Source: Blastomussa wellsi
Lineage: Eukaryota > Cnidaria > Anthozoa > Scleractinia > Plerogyridae
NCBI GenBank assembly: GCA_947652115.1
Contig: OX393573.1
Coordinates: 2,060,857 to 2,124,856, forward strand
Direction: 5' to 3'
DNA: 64,000 nucleotides
This document shows, piece by piece, positions 46,232 to 59,600 of the stretch. The position numbers and the translations under genes were made by a program. The notes below the pieces were generated by a model. The model made no database searches and was not told the DNA's origin. It worked only from the letters and a program-made list of their open reading frames with translations. Position 1 is the first letter of the stretch. Every line of letters begins with the position of its first letter.

Positions 46232-49200
46232 ATGTCGGGGTATAAGTGTTTCTACTTTGACGCTCGCGGAGGTGCAGAAAAGTGTCGTCTTGCCTTCGCT
46301 ATGGCGAACATAGATTTCGAAGACATTCGTTTGAACGGCGAGGAATGGGCGAAGGAGAAAGGATGTAAGTTGACAATCTCCGATCTTTTCTCTGCTCGCA
46401 CGAAGCATTCTTATTTTCAGTTATAATCTATAATGAAATAAGCGATAAAATATATACTTAAAATATCTTTCTAGTCACAAGTGCTGCTGGGATGGCCCTT
46501 GTCACTGCAGATAATTTTGCTGTTGTTGTAGTTTGCAGATTAGTCCAGATAATTTAGTGACTGTAGCTCTGAAACGTACTTAACCTAGCGAGGGAGTTAA
46601 CCAGACACGGCAACGTCACCGAATAAGAGAATTGTTTTATGAGCAGTAGAACTTTTATCTCTGAATGTGCGTTTTTTTTTATTGAAATCGGTTCGTATAA
46701 ATTTTTGTTTGTTCAATGATTTTTTTCTCACAAATTTATGCCACAACGTGGAAAACCAAATACAGCCTAAAAGCTGGACATTTTTAGCTACGAATGTTTG
46801 TCACAAAACGACGAGCATTGTTGACCCAGATAATCTTTAAATTCTTAGCTAAAATATCAATTAGTTTTTTTTCTTCACAACAAGCTGTTGCTAAGGCCGT
46901 TGAAAGAAAATAGTTTTATTTGCATACTATGCGTTTGAACGACTGTATTGACCTATAGGTAACACAATTATATGCAACCTCGTTCCGAGGTTGAATTATA
47001 TGGAGTAAATCATGCGTGGACGTCACGCCTATATTTATTTCTCTGGATAATATGGCCCGAAAGGCTGCTGGTTTTCTCTGGAATCGGTGTCGGTGTCGTC
47101 CAGCCGTGCGATCTGGTGATAATCAGACCGACGGAGTCTTATGACCCCGTGGCTTACAGAAAAAGTACTTTGCAGTACTTAGCGGAATCAAAGGAAACGC
47201 ATGTGGGAATCGTTCTTCCGACTCTGATGAAAAACTGAATTCGGCTTAGCCACAAAGAAAGCAATTTTTCTTCTAATTTCTAATCTTTTCTTTATGAACG
47301 ATGACTTTCCAGACTTTCTTGCGTAAGTTATCGCCATTAATTGTCCTTAATCCTATCCAGAACGGGCTTTTTTGAACCTTGGATCAGGGAAGAAGAGCTT
47401 GAAGCCATAGCCCTATGTAACTTGAAAACCGCTTATGCTATGGCCGCTAAATTAGAGAATTAACAAAGAAGGATGTACGTACTAATTCTGCACACTAATT
47501 TTTTCTTCTTCATCATTAAAAAAAAAAAAACGTCTAAAAAAATTCGCCTGATCGCAGGTTAAACTAACCCTTGCATTATTTGCAAAATCGTGCCACCAAC
47601 TTAGAAACGAAACCGGCTTGCATAACCTGGTACCTACGTATTTATGTCCGTGCACTATTTTATAAGAAACTGTAACGTACATATTTTAAACGTCTTATTA
47701 AAGCTCACGATTTTTAGCATATCTTGAGGGGGCAAGGGTATTTTCGTGACGCCGTGATCCGGTTTTTTTGTGCTCTGTGAATCGTGATTTGATAAAAAAA
47801 AAACTGTTCCGTGAATCGTGATTGAAGTGTATTCCGTGAGGCGTGAAATGCAAAAGTCTTTGGCTGTGAATCGTGAATAGAAAAGAAATAAATCGTGAGT
47901 GTCTGAAGTTGAGTTCGTAGCCGAATTTCACTGCACTGTGATCAGATTTTTCCGTGACCTTAGTGAAGTTTTCGTGATTCGTGAAATCGAAAATTTACTA
48001 TCGTGACTTCGTGACAAGACCCCCTCCCTTGCCCCCCTCTATCTACGACCTAATTTTTTTACTAATTAATGCTTGTAACGTTTCATCTAGTCTTGAGTTC
48101 TATTCTTGATTGTATTAAATGTTTAATACCCTTTATTTAAATTATTTGTTAAAGAAGCTATGTCACGATATTTTGAGTTAGTTTTGAATCACCCTTAAAA
48201 GGTAGGAAACCTAAAACTAATAGTTTCCTAAGGAAGAAAAACACCAAAGTGATGACAGTGAAGCAAAAAGATGGTTAAAGAAGATTGAGACGTATTACAA
48301 ATGACGATTTTTAAAACTTTAGGGTAAAGTGCGCAAATCCGCAAACCGCAATGTTGCCCAGCGCCCATCTGGATATTAGCCTCGTAGCAGAATGTGTCAT
48401 CCTCGCCTGGCTAATTAAAGTTTACCATTACCTTAACACCAAAAATGCGAATTTTCTAAAACATGGCTGCCAAAAACTAGCCTGCGTGCAGCCGTCGCCT
48501 ATTTCCTAAAGCGGAAAAGTGTCACTTTTCCGCTTTAGGAAATAGGAGACGGCTGCACGCAGGCTACCAAAAGAAATTTGATGCCACTAAAATTTTAGGA
48601 AACGTCACCAGGTTTAAAGACAAATGTCTTTGAAATATATTAGTTGTTTTATCCATATTGTTTATTGTCCGTCGCTTAAACCGTCAGGATAAGTCTGCCG
48701 TTTTTAGTTTGCTTTGTGAATGATTTACTGATCCGGTCTACAAGAGATCCGGCACTTCTCATCGGACTGTCGTAGTCTTGCAGATTTTTAACACCACTTT
48801 GTCGTTTCAGCTGGCAGGCCTCCATTCGGACAAATGCCATTTATTGTGACTCCTGAAGGGAAAACGCTTGCCCAGTCTGTGACAATTATGAAGTACATAT
48901 GCAAAAAAGCAGGTATACTGTTGTGACTTTAAAGGTTATTTGTAGCTTCATACTCAGACGTTCCTTTTAGAAATGGTTGCGTGACATAGCCAAAAAGAAC
49001 GCCGATGATTATGCCCTCGCTCCCTACTTATAAAACAACAACAACAACAATATAAACCCCGCTTGATCACAAGGAACGTAGTAGGCTAAACCTGCACAGA
49101 TTGGAGCGAGTTTCATTTGTGTGCCGCACGTAAAACCAAAACAAATGTAATTATTTTGGCCAATCACAAATGACGGGGACAATCCAGTGATCCAATCAAA

Positions 49201-51445
49201 ACTCGAAGTAATTACACGTAGCCGGCACAAAGCGCGGGAAAACATGCGCGCGCGAGTCACGATTGGTTTTGGTTTTACTTCTGATAAAAGGAAACCGAGA
49301 AATTTAAACACTCAGCGTAACAATGTAGAACCAAAGGAAGTGGCTAAAATCACTCTTTGCAGATGTGCTTGATGTAGCAAACTTCCGTCAACACGGATCA
49401 TCTTCAAACTTTGAGTTTTCGCTCACCAAAAAAAGTGTTTTAAATTAATTTTCTGTTGTACTTTATAGGATTACGCCCAACTGACCCTTTTGATGAAGCA
49501 GTGGCCGATATGATAACTGATGGTGTTACAGAGCTTTTTAATGGTTTAATAAAGATCTACTATGAAAAAGACGAGGCTAAAAAGGTATTAAATTTGCTTA
49601 GACCATTCTCTATTGCGTTGGTTAAAGGGTTGAATTAAAGGTTTGCAAAAAAGCAATTTTTAACAGGGTTGGTGGTACTCAAATTTCACATCACCTACAT
49701 ATTATTACAAGATTATTTCTCACAGAGAGGACACCTTTTGACATCTGATATCCTGTCATCTTGTTTCGCCTCATTTCATTTCGATGACGATTGGTTGCAG
49801 TTTCTGGACACTGATTTTTTTTTATTTTTTCTTTTTTTTGCCACAAATGTATAAATTACAGATTCAAGGTGGCAGCAGGCTCGTAGATTTTCTTACCGCG
49901 CTGTGGGGCAAACAGTGTTTGACTCATGTACATAATAGCTTAAACAGTTCGTATATAATTCTTGCTGTGAACGTTGCTGTGAATATTTGTCGATACTGAT
50001 CGTTCATGTTGCTTGTCCGTTTGCAGGAGGAAATAAAGAAGGAATTCTTTGAAACCACTCTTCCCGCCCGACTTGAGAAATTCCAAGGTCTTCTTAAAGG
50101 CCCATATTTTTTGGGTGAAAAGGTAATGCTTGAGCTTAAAGCAGTTTACGAAAAGTTGACGTTGAATTACTTGATATAGTCCCTAAATGGACTAGATTAT
50201 CGCTTTAAATTTCCCGCGCGCCGCCATTTTGAATTTTATGACCGATTTATTTGCCCACCTCCTTTCGCACAAAGATCCTCTGCTTCCTAACAATTGCGGC
50301 AATCATTATAGGTCATCATTAATGGTGGCGTTATTAAATCGTATTTCTCTTTACTCCAGTGAAACTTATGATTTATTGCAAACAATTTAACGTCAAATAA
50401 ATATGATAGATGGTAAATTTTCAGCTCTGTTAATAAACGATACAGATGAAATACCATCCGTAATGGCACAAGTGTGGGACACATTCTCGTCCCCATAGCC
50501 CTTTTCGTTTCTCTTAGCCGGCGGGGCCTTGGCTAGAGAAACGAAGGGCCCTGGAGACATAACATTAGAACTTCCGAACTTCATGTATATAGCATTGATG
50601 TTTCTACATGTTATGTGCTGCAATATGGCGGTCGGCGAACATTTTGACTTCCGTTTAAGATTTCTTTTTTCTCAAACAGCCAATAAAAAAAATCATTTGT
50701 TTTAATTCGTATGTCCCCAGCGCCCTTCGTTATTCGTGCCAAGGCCCTGCCGGCTAAGATAAACGAAAAGGGCTATGGGGGCTAGAATGCGTGGGACAAA
50801 GAAAGAGTCTGAGTCCCGGCCAGAAGTACCTGGGAGGTCATGGGTTCGAAACCTGTCGAGATGGCCCACGCTCCAGTTGTATCTGATCATTTCATCTTTA
50901 TCAATTTAACGTCAGTTTATCGAGAGAATAGAGGTTCCCTTTAAGATTGCGTACCTCCAAGCAGAGTACAAAATGCATCCTTGGGATTTATGGTTATTTT
51001 ATAAATAGTCTGATTTATAGATAAGGGAACATCGCCGGCCAATGTTGGTTCTGAGCTGGGACAAAGAGTTAAACAATAAAAATGAGGCGATTGAAGAAAA
51101 ATTTTCTTCAATCCTAGTCTTTAATTTTCACTCGTTCGCAGTTTTAAATTTCCTTGAAGTTGGCATGAGGCGATCAGATCTTTTTTCCTCGGTAATAAGC
51201 ACAAGTGTTCTTGTTTGTGGACTGAGAAATAATTTGCTTATTACATGGCCTTTTCGTATTTCCTTCAGCTGACCTATGCCGACATCGCGTTCTTTGACTT
51301 CAACAACAACTTCCTGGGGAAAGGCGCGCTGACAGTTAATGAACATCTCAGCAAATTCCCAGAGCTGGTGAAAAATTATAACCACGTGCTTAAGGTTCCC
51401 GAGATCAAGGACTGGCTGGAGAAACGCCCGAAAACTGACTTCTAA
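46232..51445 (+). CDS. Sigma-class glutathione S-transferase, copy C
   Basis: Exons 46232-46364, 48811-48912, 49469-49584, 50027-50122, 51269-51445; phases 1,1,0,0; 207 residues. The ATG at 46232 is chosen by alignment to its paralogues, although the frame is open upstream. It keeps Tyr8 (KCFYF), Trp39, Lys43 and the AQS pair, and the C-terminal helices (DEAVADMITDGVTEL, LTYADIAFFDF, WLEKRPKTDF). Arg14, which helps activate glutathione in sigma GSTs, is Gly here (RGGAE), so catalysis may differ. Closest in sequence to copy B (near-identical exon 2 and 3 phrases), implying recent duplication. Intron 1 is long and carries a minisatellite and a perfect palindrome. AATAAA at 51556-51561. Confidence 0.92.
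47720..48005. repeat. Degenerate minisatellite (cgtgaatcgtgatt-like)
   Basis: Repeated variants of gtgaatcgtgat and cgtgaggcgtgaa occur on the plus strand across about 280 bp, with irregular spacing. Located in intron 1 of GST copy C. The minus-strand ORF through it is a by-product. Confidence 0.6.
48150..48330 (+). repeat. Dispersed repeat family 2, copy 3 (GST-C intron 1)
   Basis: Shares aaacaccaaagtgatgaca, gatggttaaagaagattgag and nearby phrases with 3700-3890 and 4900-5090. Confidence 0.5.
48478..48566. repeat. Almost perfect 89 bp palindrome (TAGCCTGCG termini)
   Basis: The left half tagcctgcgtgcagccgtc and cctatttcctaaagcgg is mirrored exactly by the right half, with one centre at about 48522 and essentially no loop. 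A shorter relative with the same termini is at 57700-57762. Confidence 0.85.
50482..50789. mobile_element. Foldback/MITE-like element (GST-C intron 4)
   Basis: The left arm ccccatagcccttttcgttt with tagccggcggggccttggc mirrors the right arm gccaaggccctgccggcta with aaacgaaaagggctatgggg. About 300 bp, no ORF. A tRNA-like box B (gggttcgaaacc) lies just outside at about 50840. Confidence 0.7.
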
Positions 51446-51555
51446 ACTGAACTGGTCCATGATCGCAGTCAAGCTGACAAGATGTGGACCTGACTGAACA
51501 AGATGATGGCGGATGACGATAGTGATGATGTCAGATTTCGAAGTGTAAACAAGTC

Positions 51556-51561
51556 AATAAA
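51556..51561 (+). terminator. Poly(A) signal, GST copy C
   Basis: AATAAA about 110 bp after the stop codon. Confidence 0.65.
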
Positions 51562-52082
51562 ACAAAGTTCTCAAGCTTATGATGTTTGTTTGTAAGGTTT
51601 ATCAATGTAAATGAAATATACGCGATAGCTGCACAAGAATCATGTACGTGGAAGAATAGGCTTTCTCCGAGTTCTTTTCTTTCTCAGTCTCAAAATAAGT
51701 CTATTTTCGAAGTAATTGTTTTGCAATTATTTTTTTCTGAAAATATGAAATGTTGAAGATTTAATGTAATTGGAATTTGAAGTTAAACATTTGTAAATGG
51801 ACCGACTAAAACATCCCCTGTCAACCTGTGGTGCTCTTTTGGTGGGTTCAATTGTCTGGTGGTGTTAAGTTCTAAACCAATTTTTCTCTTTTCCTTCTTA
51901 AAACTTCTTTAAATTTTATTCAAATTCACGTGCACCCCCGCCTTAAGCAACCCCCCTCCCTCCCCCCTCGAGCTCCTCCTCACACCATCACCTTCCTCCT
52001 CTGTAACATCCCACCTCCTCCAAAAGGAGGTGCCATTTGTGTGTAGAGACATCAAATATTTCAGTACGGTATAATAAGTTCT

Positions 52083-52088
52083 TTTATT
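52083..52088 (-). terminator. Poly(A) signal, GST copy D
   Basis: AATAAA on the minus strand about 55 bp after the stop codon at 52143-52145. Confidence 0.6.
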
Positions 52089-52142
52089 TCTTCTCTGTAA
52101 CCAAAATTACTCTAATAATTAGTCTTGATGATCACGTGACGT

Positions 52143-55100
52143 TTAATGGTCGGTTTTAGGGCGCTTCTCGATCCAGGCTTTTATTCCTGGGACGTCGTCC
52201 AGAACGCGTTTGTAATGCTCCACCAATAGAGGGAATTTATCGAGCTGCTCAGGAACTTTTGGCTCACCACGGGCGAATATGTTGCAAAGCTCGAAGAACA
52301 TGATGTCTGCATAAGTTAACTGAAAAGGATAAAATAAGAATAACCAAAATCAGAATGCACCAAGCGCGCTTTTTACTACAAATTTAAAGGACTAACTCGG
52401 CTTTCAACAATTCATTGAAGTTGTATGTAATTTACGTGACATAATGTAACAGAATGCACGAGAAAGCCGGTTCGAAAATTGTGGTACATTCTACGTGTGG
52501 AAAAGAATGCAAAGTTAAGTCATTTTTATTTGCATCCTTTTACACGCGTACGTTTCTCATATATTAACATATAAACGGTCACTGCCATTTTCGTCACACG
52601 AAGAAAAGTTTTACGTAAATATAAAAAAAATGTAAAAAAGGTGAATGTTAGTTGTAGAGGTCATGCACTTAGCTTCACAAGCACTGAGCTTAGCTATATT
52701 TCAGGCATACGTAATCACTAAGTATCGATCCTGATCGAACCCGGAACCTTTGGACTGCTTTCACCCTTCTACTACCATTACACCACCACGTTGACCCGTC
52801 AAACCTAGAATGCAAATTACTAGATCCCAGCAGGACTCTGAAAACAACTTGTTAGCGTGTTCTGAGAGAAATAGAGGGAATGCAGGCGAAGTTTCCATTT
52901 CAAAAGTGTTTTACAAAAGTGTTTTAGGTGGGTGCGCGTGTGGTTAATGCGTTCCACGAAATTACAACCACGCTTTTCCTTCACCTAGCCCTGTCCTAAA
53001 TTGCTTACTACTAATGACATTGACCGTTAAAAATGGCATAGGGAAATCAGTAGCCACCCCCACCCCGAAAAAGTGCCGGAACTGAAACTCGAAAGTTTAG
53101 AACACCAGGAAGGTTAATCGAACAAATATAATAGTCGCTAAATTTTAAATTTTAGTATTTGCAACCCTAATTCACGGAAGGTTTTATGATTTAAAATTTC
53201 TGACCTTGTCCCCTAAAAAGAAGCCTTTGCCTTCATTTCTTCCTTTTAGAATGGTCTCAAATTTTTCAAGACCTGCCGGTAGGGTCTTTTCTGTATATTC
53301 CTTCTTTAATTCTTCCTGTAATAAAAAGCAAACAAAATAACAGAAGAAAGCTAAAATGAAAGATGGGAGGGACAAGCACACGCATGCACACATACAAACA
53401 CACACGCGCGCGCGCAACGTTAGAACTTATTACCATTTGCGTAAACGTTAACAGACGAATTTTGAAATCATTCTACTAAACATTCCATTCCTACTGTTGC
53501 CCTTAACTGTTTGTAATTATAGATACATCTATTCTGCAAAATCGCAAAATAAACGTGTCGCGAAAATTTCGTGTAATAAAGTAACTAAACGAACGAACTC
53601 ATGGACAAATAAATTAAACAATGAATAAAGGAAAATCAATCGAACATTGAAACAAAATACACTAAGTTGTGGAAATGAGAGTGATGGCAAATTTTTTTTC
53701 CTGTCGGGAATTATTCTTTGTCCCACGCTCGTATCATGTTGATTAATTAATCTTTCACAAAATACACTAAGTAAATTGCCCCAGCTCGTTTCACTAAGCA
53801 AATTGGGATGTGTAACCTTTTTAGCTTCATCTTGCTCATAGAAAATCTTCACCAAACCACTGAGAAGATCATCGGTTCCACCAACTATCATGTCTGCCCA
53901 GGCCTCGTCAAAGATATCTGCTGGACTTAAACCTATATAACAACAGAAACATTACCATGTCGTTTACTCGTTTCTGTTTTGCATATCAAGTCACTCATGG
54001 GATATTTCACGGCATGCCACTCGAAGCCATTGCATAACTAGTATTTATATGATAACCAAATCAATGCGCGTGCTATGATTGGTCAGTCAGCTATGTTTTT
54101 TTTGTGCCAGTAAACTCATGGAAAATCGCAAATTTTCTGAATTATTATATAAAAGCAATAGACCACAAGTTACTATGGTTTATAGGCTGATAAACCACTT
54201 GGGATGTTGGTAGAACACTCAAAGAATTTGCAATTAATCAGTCGCCTGCGGCTTATGATTTACAAATTCTTCTCGTGTTCTACCAACATCCCGCGTGGTT
54301 TATCAGCCTATAAACCATAGTGTCCATGTATTTATACTACTAGGGTCTACTGGAGGATCTGCAATGCCAAAAGTTTCATGAGTGTGGTAAATATGCAAGA
54401 TGGTAAATTTTTCAATCCGGTGAATAAATGGTGAGGATGAAATGTTTCATTTTCATCGACCTTTTTCTTTATTCTTCCCGTTTAATAATATTAAGTTCAA
54501 ACAACTGTAACAACATTTCACAATATAACTAATGTACCTCCTTGTTTGCATATGTACTTCATAATTGCTTTAGATTGAGCGAGGGTTTTTCCTTCAGGAG
54601 TGACAATAAATGGCAATTGACCGAAAGGAGATCTGCCAGCTAGAACAAAGAACTGCATTGACTCAGAATATTGTTGAAGCTTTTAAGAACAATTAAAAAC
54701 ACTGATTTTCAATCGTAAAAATTTCGACTAACACATATCAACTAATCTATTGGAGTATTTCTGATGGCTGAAAGACGACCGTAATTAATTCCTCGTCTAG
54801 CCTGCACAAGATGGGTGTACGCAACGGCGCGGCAAAGTCTGCGCATGCGTTTTGTTCAGACATTTCAGTTTTAAACGTAAACCACGAGGCTCTCGACCGC
54901 TTGTTAAAAATAAAAAGGCAGTTTAAACTCAGCCAACAACTCCCACGTGTGTTGTGTGGAAAACCTGACTCGGTAGTAAAGGGCAGAGTACTAGGGGTTT
55001 TAGACTGCCCGACGGCTATGTCAAGCTGATGAGCCGGCCTAACGAGGCCGAAACAGGTGTGCATGGCTGCCACTGCCGGGGTGATATCTCTCTGTGCATG

Positions 55101-56061
55101 GTGATGTGTGAAGTACTGGCCATGCCGTGGGTAAGTGTCCGAGTGTAAACTGTGTTTCTACGTGAATCAGGCATCCCGGATGCCCTTCTTGTACTTTGAA
55201 ACTTTTCGCAGTCCACAACCGCACGAAGAAAACAATCAATGACCGTCACGACAGTATAGACTATTCACAGTCCCCTATTTTTACGTGAGATCGTAGATCG
55301 ATGTCGATCGTTGAGTTCAACGAGCCGCCATCTTGGTCTTTTGATGCGAGCGAAACTGGGGAGGGTTCAAAATGCCCGTGGGTGGTGGTGGTGGGATTAG
55401 TAGTGTTATCTTTCGTAATATTTTGTTGCGTCACCTGAAGCCTGAACTGAAAGTATGCCCGCCTTGCGTTACGCGGCGTTGCCACACGTACAAGCAGCCT
55501 AGCCCCCAACCCACCCCCACTGGATACACCAAAAGATTGCTGTGTCACTATGATGATCTATCGGTGCAATATTTCAGTTCATCGCTGCCATAACCCAACA
55601 TATTATGGCTATCGTAATCGATTATCAAAGCAGTTTTCTCCACAGAATGGTAGAAATATCTTGACTATTACACCATCTATTAAATAACTGATATAAAGAA
55701 ACACCGCAGTTTCAAAAAATATGAATTAGTCGACGATGCTGCAGTTTCGACAATACCGTCAAAGTTCTACATGTAATGAACAAACAAAGTTATCAAAAAA
55801 TAAGTTGCAATCGACTACTAATTTTGTGGGAAAAGGGTGATAAAATTAAAACGATTTTTATCGCAAAGGTCTGACAGGTCGTTTTACTGCCACATGCAAG
55901 ACAATATTAGCAAATATTTTCCACTCACTTGCTTTCTCCTTGGCCCATTCCTCCTTAGTTAAGCGAATGTCTTCGAATTCTATATTCGCAGCGGCGAAGG
56001 AAAGTCGACCAATTTCTCCCCTGCCACGAACATCGAAGTAATAAAGTTTATAGCCCGACAT
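52143..56061 (-). CDS. Sigma-class glutathione S-transferase, copy D
   Basis: Exons in transcript order: 56061-55929, 54639-54538, 53932-53817, 53315-53205, 52319-52143; phases 1,1,0,0; 212 residues. Tyr8 (KLYYF), Arg14 (RGRGE), Trp39, Lys43 and the AQS pair are present. The C-terminal domain runs from DEAWADMIVGG through LTYADIMFFEL to KAWIEKRPKTDH. Exon 4 is 37 codons, five more than in copies B and C (RNEGKGFFLGDK), the same length as in copy E, so D and E form one subgroup. It is tail to tail with copy C (700 bp between stops) and head to head with copy E (635 bp between starts). Its intron 1 lies between 54640 and 55928. A foldback element lies at 54172-54322 in intron 2. Confidence 0.92.
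54172..54322. mobile_element. Foldback/MITE-like element (GST-D intron 2)
   Basis: The left arm actatggtttataggctgat with aaaccacttgggatgttgg mirrors the right arm ccaacatcccgcgtggttt with atcagcctataaaccatagt. About 150 bp, no coding capacity. Confidence 0.75.
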
Positions 56062-56696
56062 TGGTGGGAATAACGACAGTTGAAGTAGTCCGTGAATACA
56101 AAAACAGTTCAGATTGAAATGTCACGCAAATCGCACCGTGAATATTAATATTTACCAAACTCGTCCCCAGGGCTATCTGCGGTTTCAGAACCGCAGATGG
56201 CCCTGGGACGAGGATGCATATTTACAAAATAATTGAGATACTGCGCGCGCTCTGATTGGTCAGCAAACTATGTACTAATTGTATCGGTAATGGTAGTACT
56301 ATGCTCGACTGCGCGAGATGACAATGAAGTTTAAGATATGATTCTCATAAACGATCATAATGCAAAAAAAGATAGCTTGATCACTAAAATGAATTTTAAC
56401 ACGCGCCGCAGCTGGACTGAATGAACTTGAGTGAGGATAGAACAGATCTAGAAAACAAAGAACCTGAAGTTATTAATGAAAAGGACGACCCGGCACGCAT
56501 AATATCAGTAATATTTCAACTATCTTCCCATGAAGTGCATTAATGATCACCCTTAGCCGCACCCTCTCCACCCCCCCCCCCCGCCCTCGCTGCGTGCGTT
56601 AACACGCCGGAAAAACAAGTTCATGCATGCCTGTCCTTCATTTGTGAGCAGCTGCAGCCTGAACGACGTACGTAAACATCTGCAGGCCGACGAAAG
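56062..56696. promoter_or_regulatory. Shared upstream region of divergent GST copies D and E
   Basis: 635 bp separate the two start codons, so the promoters of both genes must overlap or lie close together here. It contains a 53 bp hairpin at 56160-56212 and a poly-C run at about 56571-56582. I see no clear TATA box that decides transcription start for either gene. A bidirectional promoter is inference from spacing. Confidence 0.5.
56160..56212. repeat. 53 bp hairpin (CTCGTCCC...GGGACGAG)
   Basis: ctcgtccccagggctatctg and cggttt are mirrored by aaccg and cagatggccctgggacgag, with a loop of only a few bases. It is probably a tiny MITE. It sits between two divergent GST genes. Confidence 0.75.
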
Positions 56697-59600
56697 ATGC
56701 CTTCTTACAAGCTTTATTATTTCCATTTTCGAGGTAGAGCAGAGATCATACGGCTTGCGTTTGCTATAGGAGGCATTCCATACGAAGATGTTCGATTAGA
56801 TTGGGATCAATGGGCCGAGGAGAAAGCTTGTGAGTATTATAATTATTCAGTGATAACAAATCAACTTGCTCAAAGTTATTACAGATTGATGCATTTTGTT
56901 GTAGTTCCTGCTTTCACCAAGCTGACAGTGCAGACGCGTGTATTTTTTCGGCACTCGCCATCGACACAGCCGGCTATGGCGTGTACAATCTGTTTGATAA
57001 CGGTAAAAGAGCGTTCCACGAGATATTGCCAGACAAATGAACTCTTCTTGAATTAACTGCTTACCAGTATGAACGATTATTAATGGGTTTTGAGCAAGTT
57101 ATGAAATCATTCATGTTGGGAATCATAATTCAGTTTTTACCAGTTGTCCTTAAAAACAAATTCTAACACCCCGTAAAAGGACAAGGAATTCGGTTCAGCA
57201 CAAAAAGAGCAATAGCAGAAACGACTAATAACAACATGGGATTCGCCTGATTGCTTTTCGTAAAACAGATTAGCTTATACGCCCAGGGTCCCCGCTACGG
57301 TGGACTATATATCTGGGGAGGCTCCGCCCGAAACTCAATGTTAAGACGGCAGGGGGGGAGGGGGGGCAGCATATGCGGAGAATTTGAACTGAGCTGAGAT
57401 TTTCCGTTCAAATACGCTCCCCCAGGGCATTTGTGGATGGTCAAAAGCGTCACTAAAAGTTAATAAAATGTTGTCTCCTTCATGTACGGGATAATCACTG
57501 CTGTCAAATGTCCCAAGTATGCCCGGCCGTGTACCGCCATAGAGTATCCCACAAAAAGCTGATATCTCAAGGTTCGCTAGAGAAAGAACAAAGTTTCAAA
57601 TGAAGTACGTTTTATCGAGATCGAAGTTACCACAGCAACGAACCACCTTAATTAAGTGTATAGTAGGGCTTCTTAGGATATTTCGAACAGACCCAATGAT
57701 AGCCTGCGTGTAGCCTTCTACTATTTCCTTTTCCGCTTCAGTAGACGGCTACACGCAGGCTAACCTGCTGCGCGATCGATTCAGTGAAACGTTCAGCTAA
57801 AAAAAGTTGCAGTATCCGTACGATGGGGTGAAAGGGGTACCATTTTCTGTCAAAGTTATATGAAGGAACGGGGCTACCTTTTCTTTCAAAAACGGTATTT
57901 TAAAAGGTAATTAGGGCGGAACTCCCCAGTATGAAATATTTGCACCCCGTCCCCAACACCCCAACATTTCGCAAAAAAAAATATTCGGGCGCGAATTCAC
58001 TCGAATACGAGTCTAACGAGTCTAGCAACCGGGCTAACTTTTCTTTCAAAAATAGTATTAAAGGGTAACTAGGGCGAACCTCCCCAGTATAAAATATTTG
58101 TAGGTATGACACCCCCGTCTCCAACACCCCTAAGTGTCCTAAGCTAAGTCATAACTGAATTGTAATTGTGTCAGTTTTGGTTTTATAAATGGTAGGATAA
58201 AGTATAAAATAAACTGCCTTGATCTCTTACGTCCAAAGCGCATTCTTTCCGTTACTTTACTTTCGGTTCTTTTTGTGCTTTGTGGCAGTCACATTTTTCA
58301 TTTTCAGCTGGAAGACCTCTATTTGGGCAGATGCCATTTCTTGAGCTGGATGATGGGAAGATTCTCGCTCAGTCTGGCGCAATCTGCAAATTTGTATGTG
58401 GACTAGCAGGTATATATCTATACTTAGCAATTATCCTGCGAACTCAAACAGAATATCGCTAGATACCTAACCGGTGAGACCGTAGACCGAGTTGGCTAAA
58501 ATCAGACCGCAGGATTGAGCAGGATAATTTTTTTATTATTCAACAAATTTTCACCGAAGCGCATTTTATAGAAATCTCGATGTCGTGCCCGATTTAATAA
58601 TGGGTACCCACGAATGTACTTTAATTAATGATGGGATAACCCTGCGATAGACTAGCATATTGTCCAGGGGGAATATGAATACTCATGGTCGCTTAATGCT
58701 TCGGAAACCGGGCTAAGCCCCGCCTGATGGGCCAAGAAGAGCGAACGCAAACTTAGTTACTTTGCACATGTGTCCGTGTGCGGACCTATATTTCCTAGGT
58801 GCGAGATTTACACCACACTTATTGAATGTGACAAGTGGTACAAAAACCAAACAAGTACGCCGTTTTATGGTATCCCAATTGTGGCTATATTTTCTCGACA
58901 GGCTTTTGTCCAAGTGATAATTTCGAAAAGGCACAAGCTGACATGATATTTGACGGTGTGCAGGACCTCCGTGCTGCCATGTCTAAATTTTATTTTGAGA
59001 AGGACGAAGCTAAAAAGGTAGGCACATGCGTCTTAATCTGTATTATTCCCTGGGTGCCTTATCAAAGTAACATATGTCAGTTAAGTCTTGTGTAAGCTTC
59101 TTTTAACTTTTTTTTCCAGAGAGAACGAAATTACACGAGTTAGTCATCATTACAAAATGATATCATATACATGGTTCAGTGACTTTCGAGTTTTTAAGGC
59201 TCTTTTCTACTTATTTTAAATCTAACTGTGGTTCAAATTATAGCAACATCTTGCTTTCTTCCAGGAAGAGCTAAAAAATTATTTCTTTGAGAAAACCGTC
59301 CCGTTGCAGTTAGCGAACTTTCAAAAGCTACTGGAAGCTAACAATAAAGGAAAAGGCTTCTTTGCTGGTGAAAAGGTAAATATCACAACAATTACAGGCC
59401 AGTAACACAATCTTAACATTTCAGTGACGCTATGATCAGTAACGCAATAGTAACAATTTAAGGCGTAGTAACGCAATCTTCTCATACAGGCCGATAACGC
59501 AACCTTGACACTCACACTGCAGTAACTCAGTCTTAACATTTACAGTAAGCCAGTAACGCCATCTTCACAAACACAATCTAGTGATGCAATCTCAACAATT

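Noticed and set aside
46972..47238. 88-codon ORF in GST-C intron 1
   Set aside because: Composition and context suggest repeat-derived sequence; no domain recognised.
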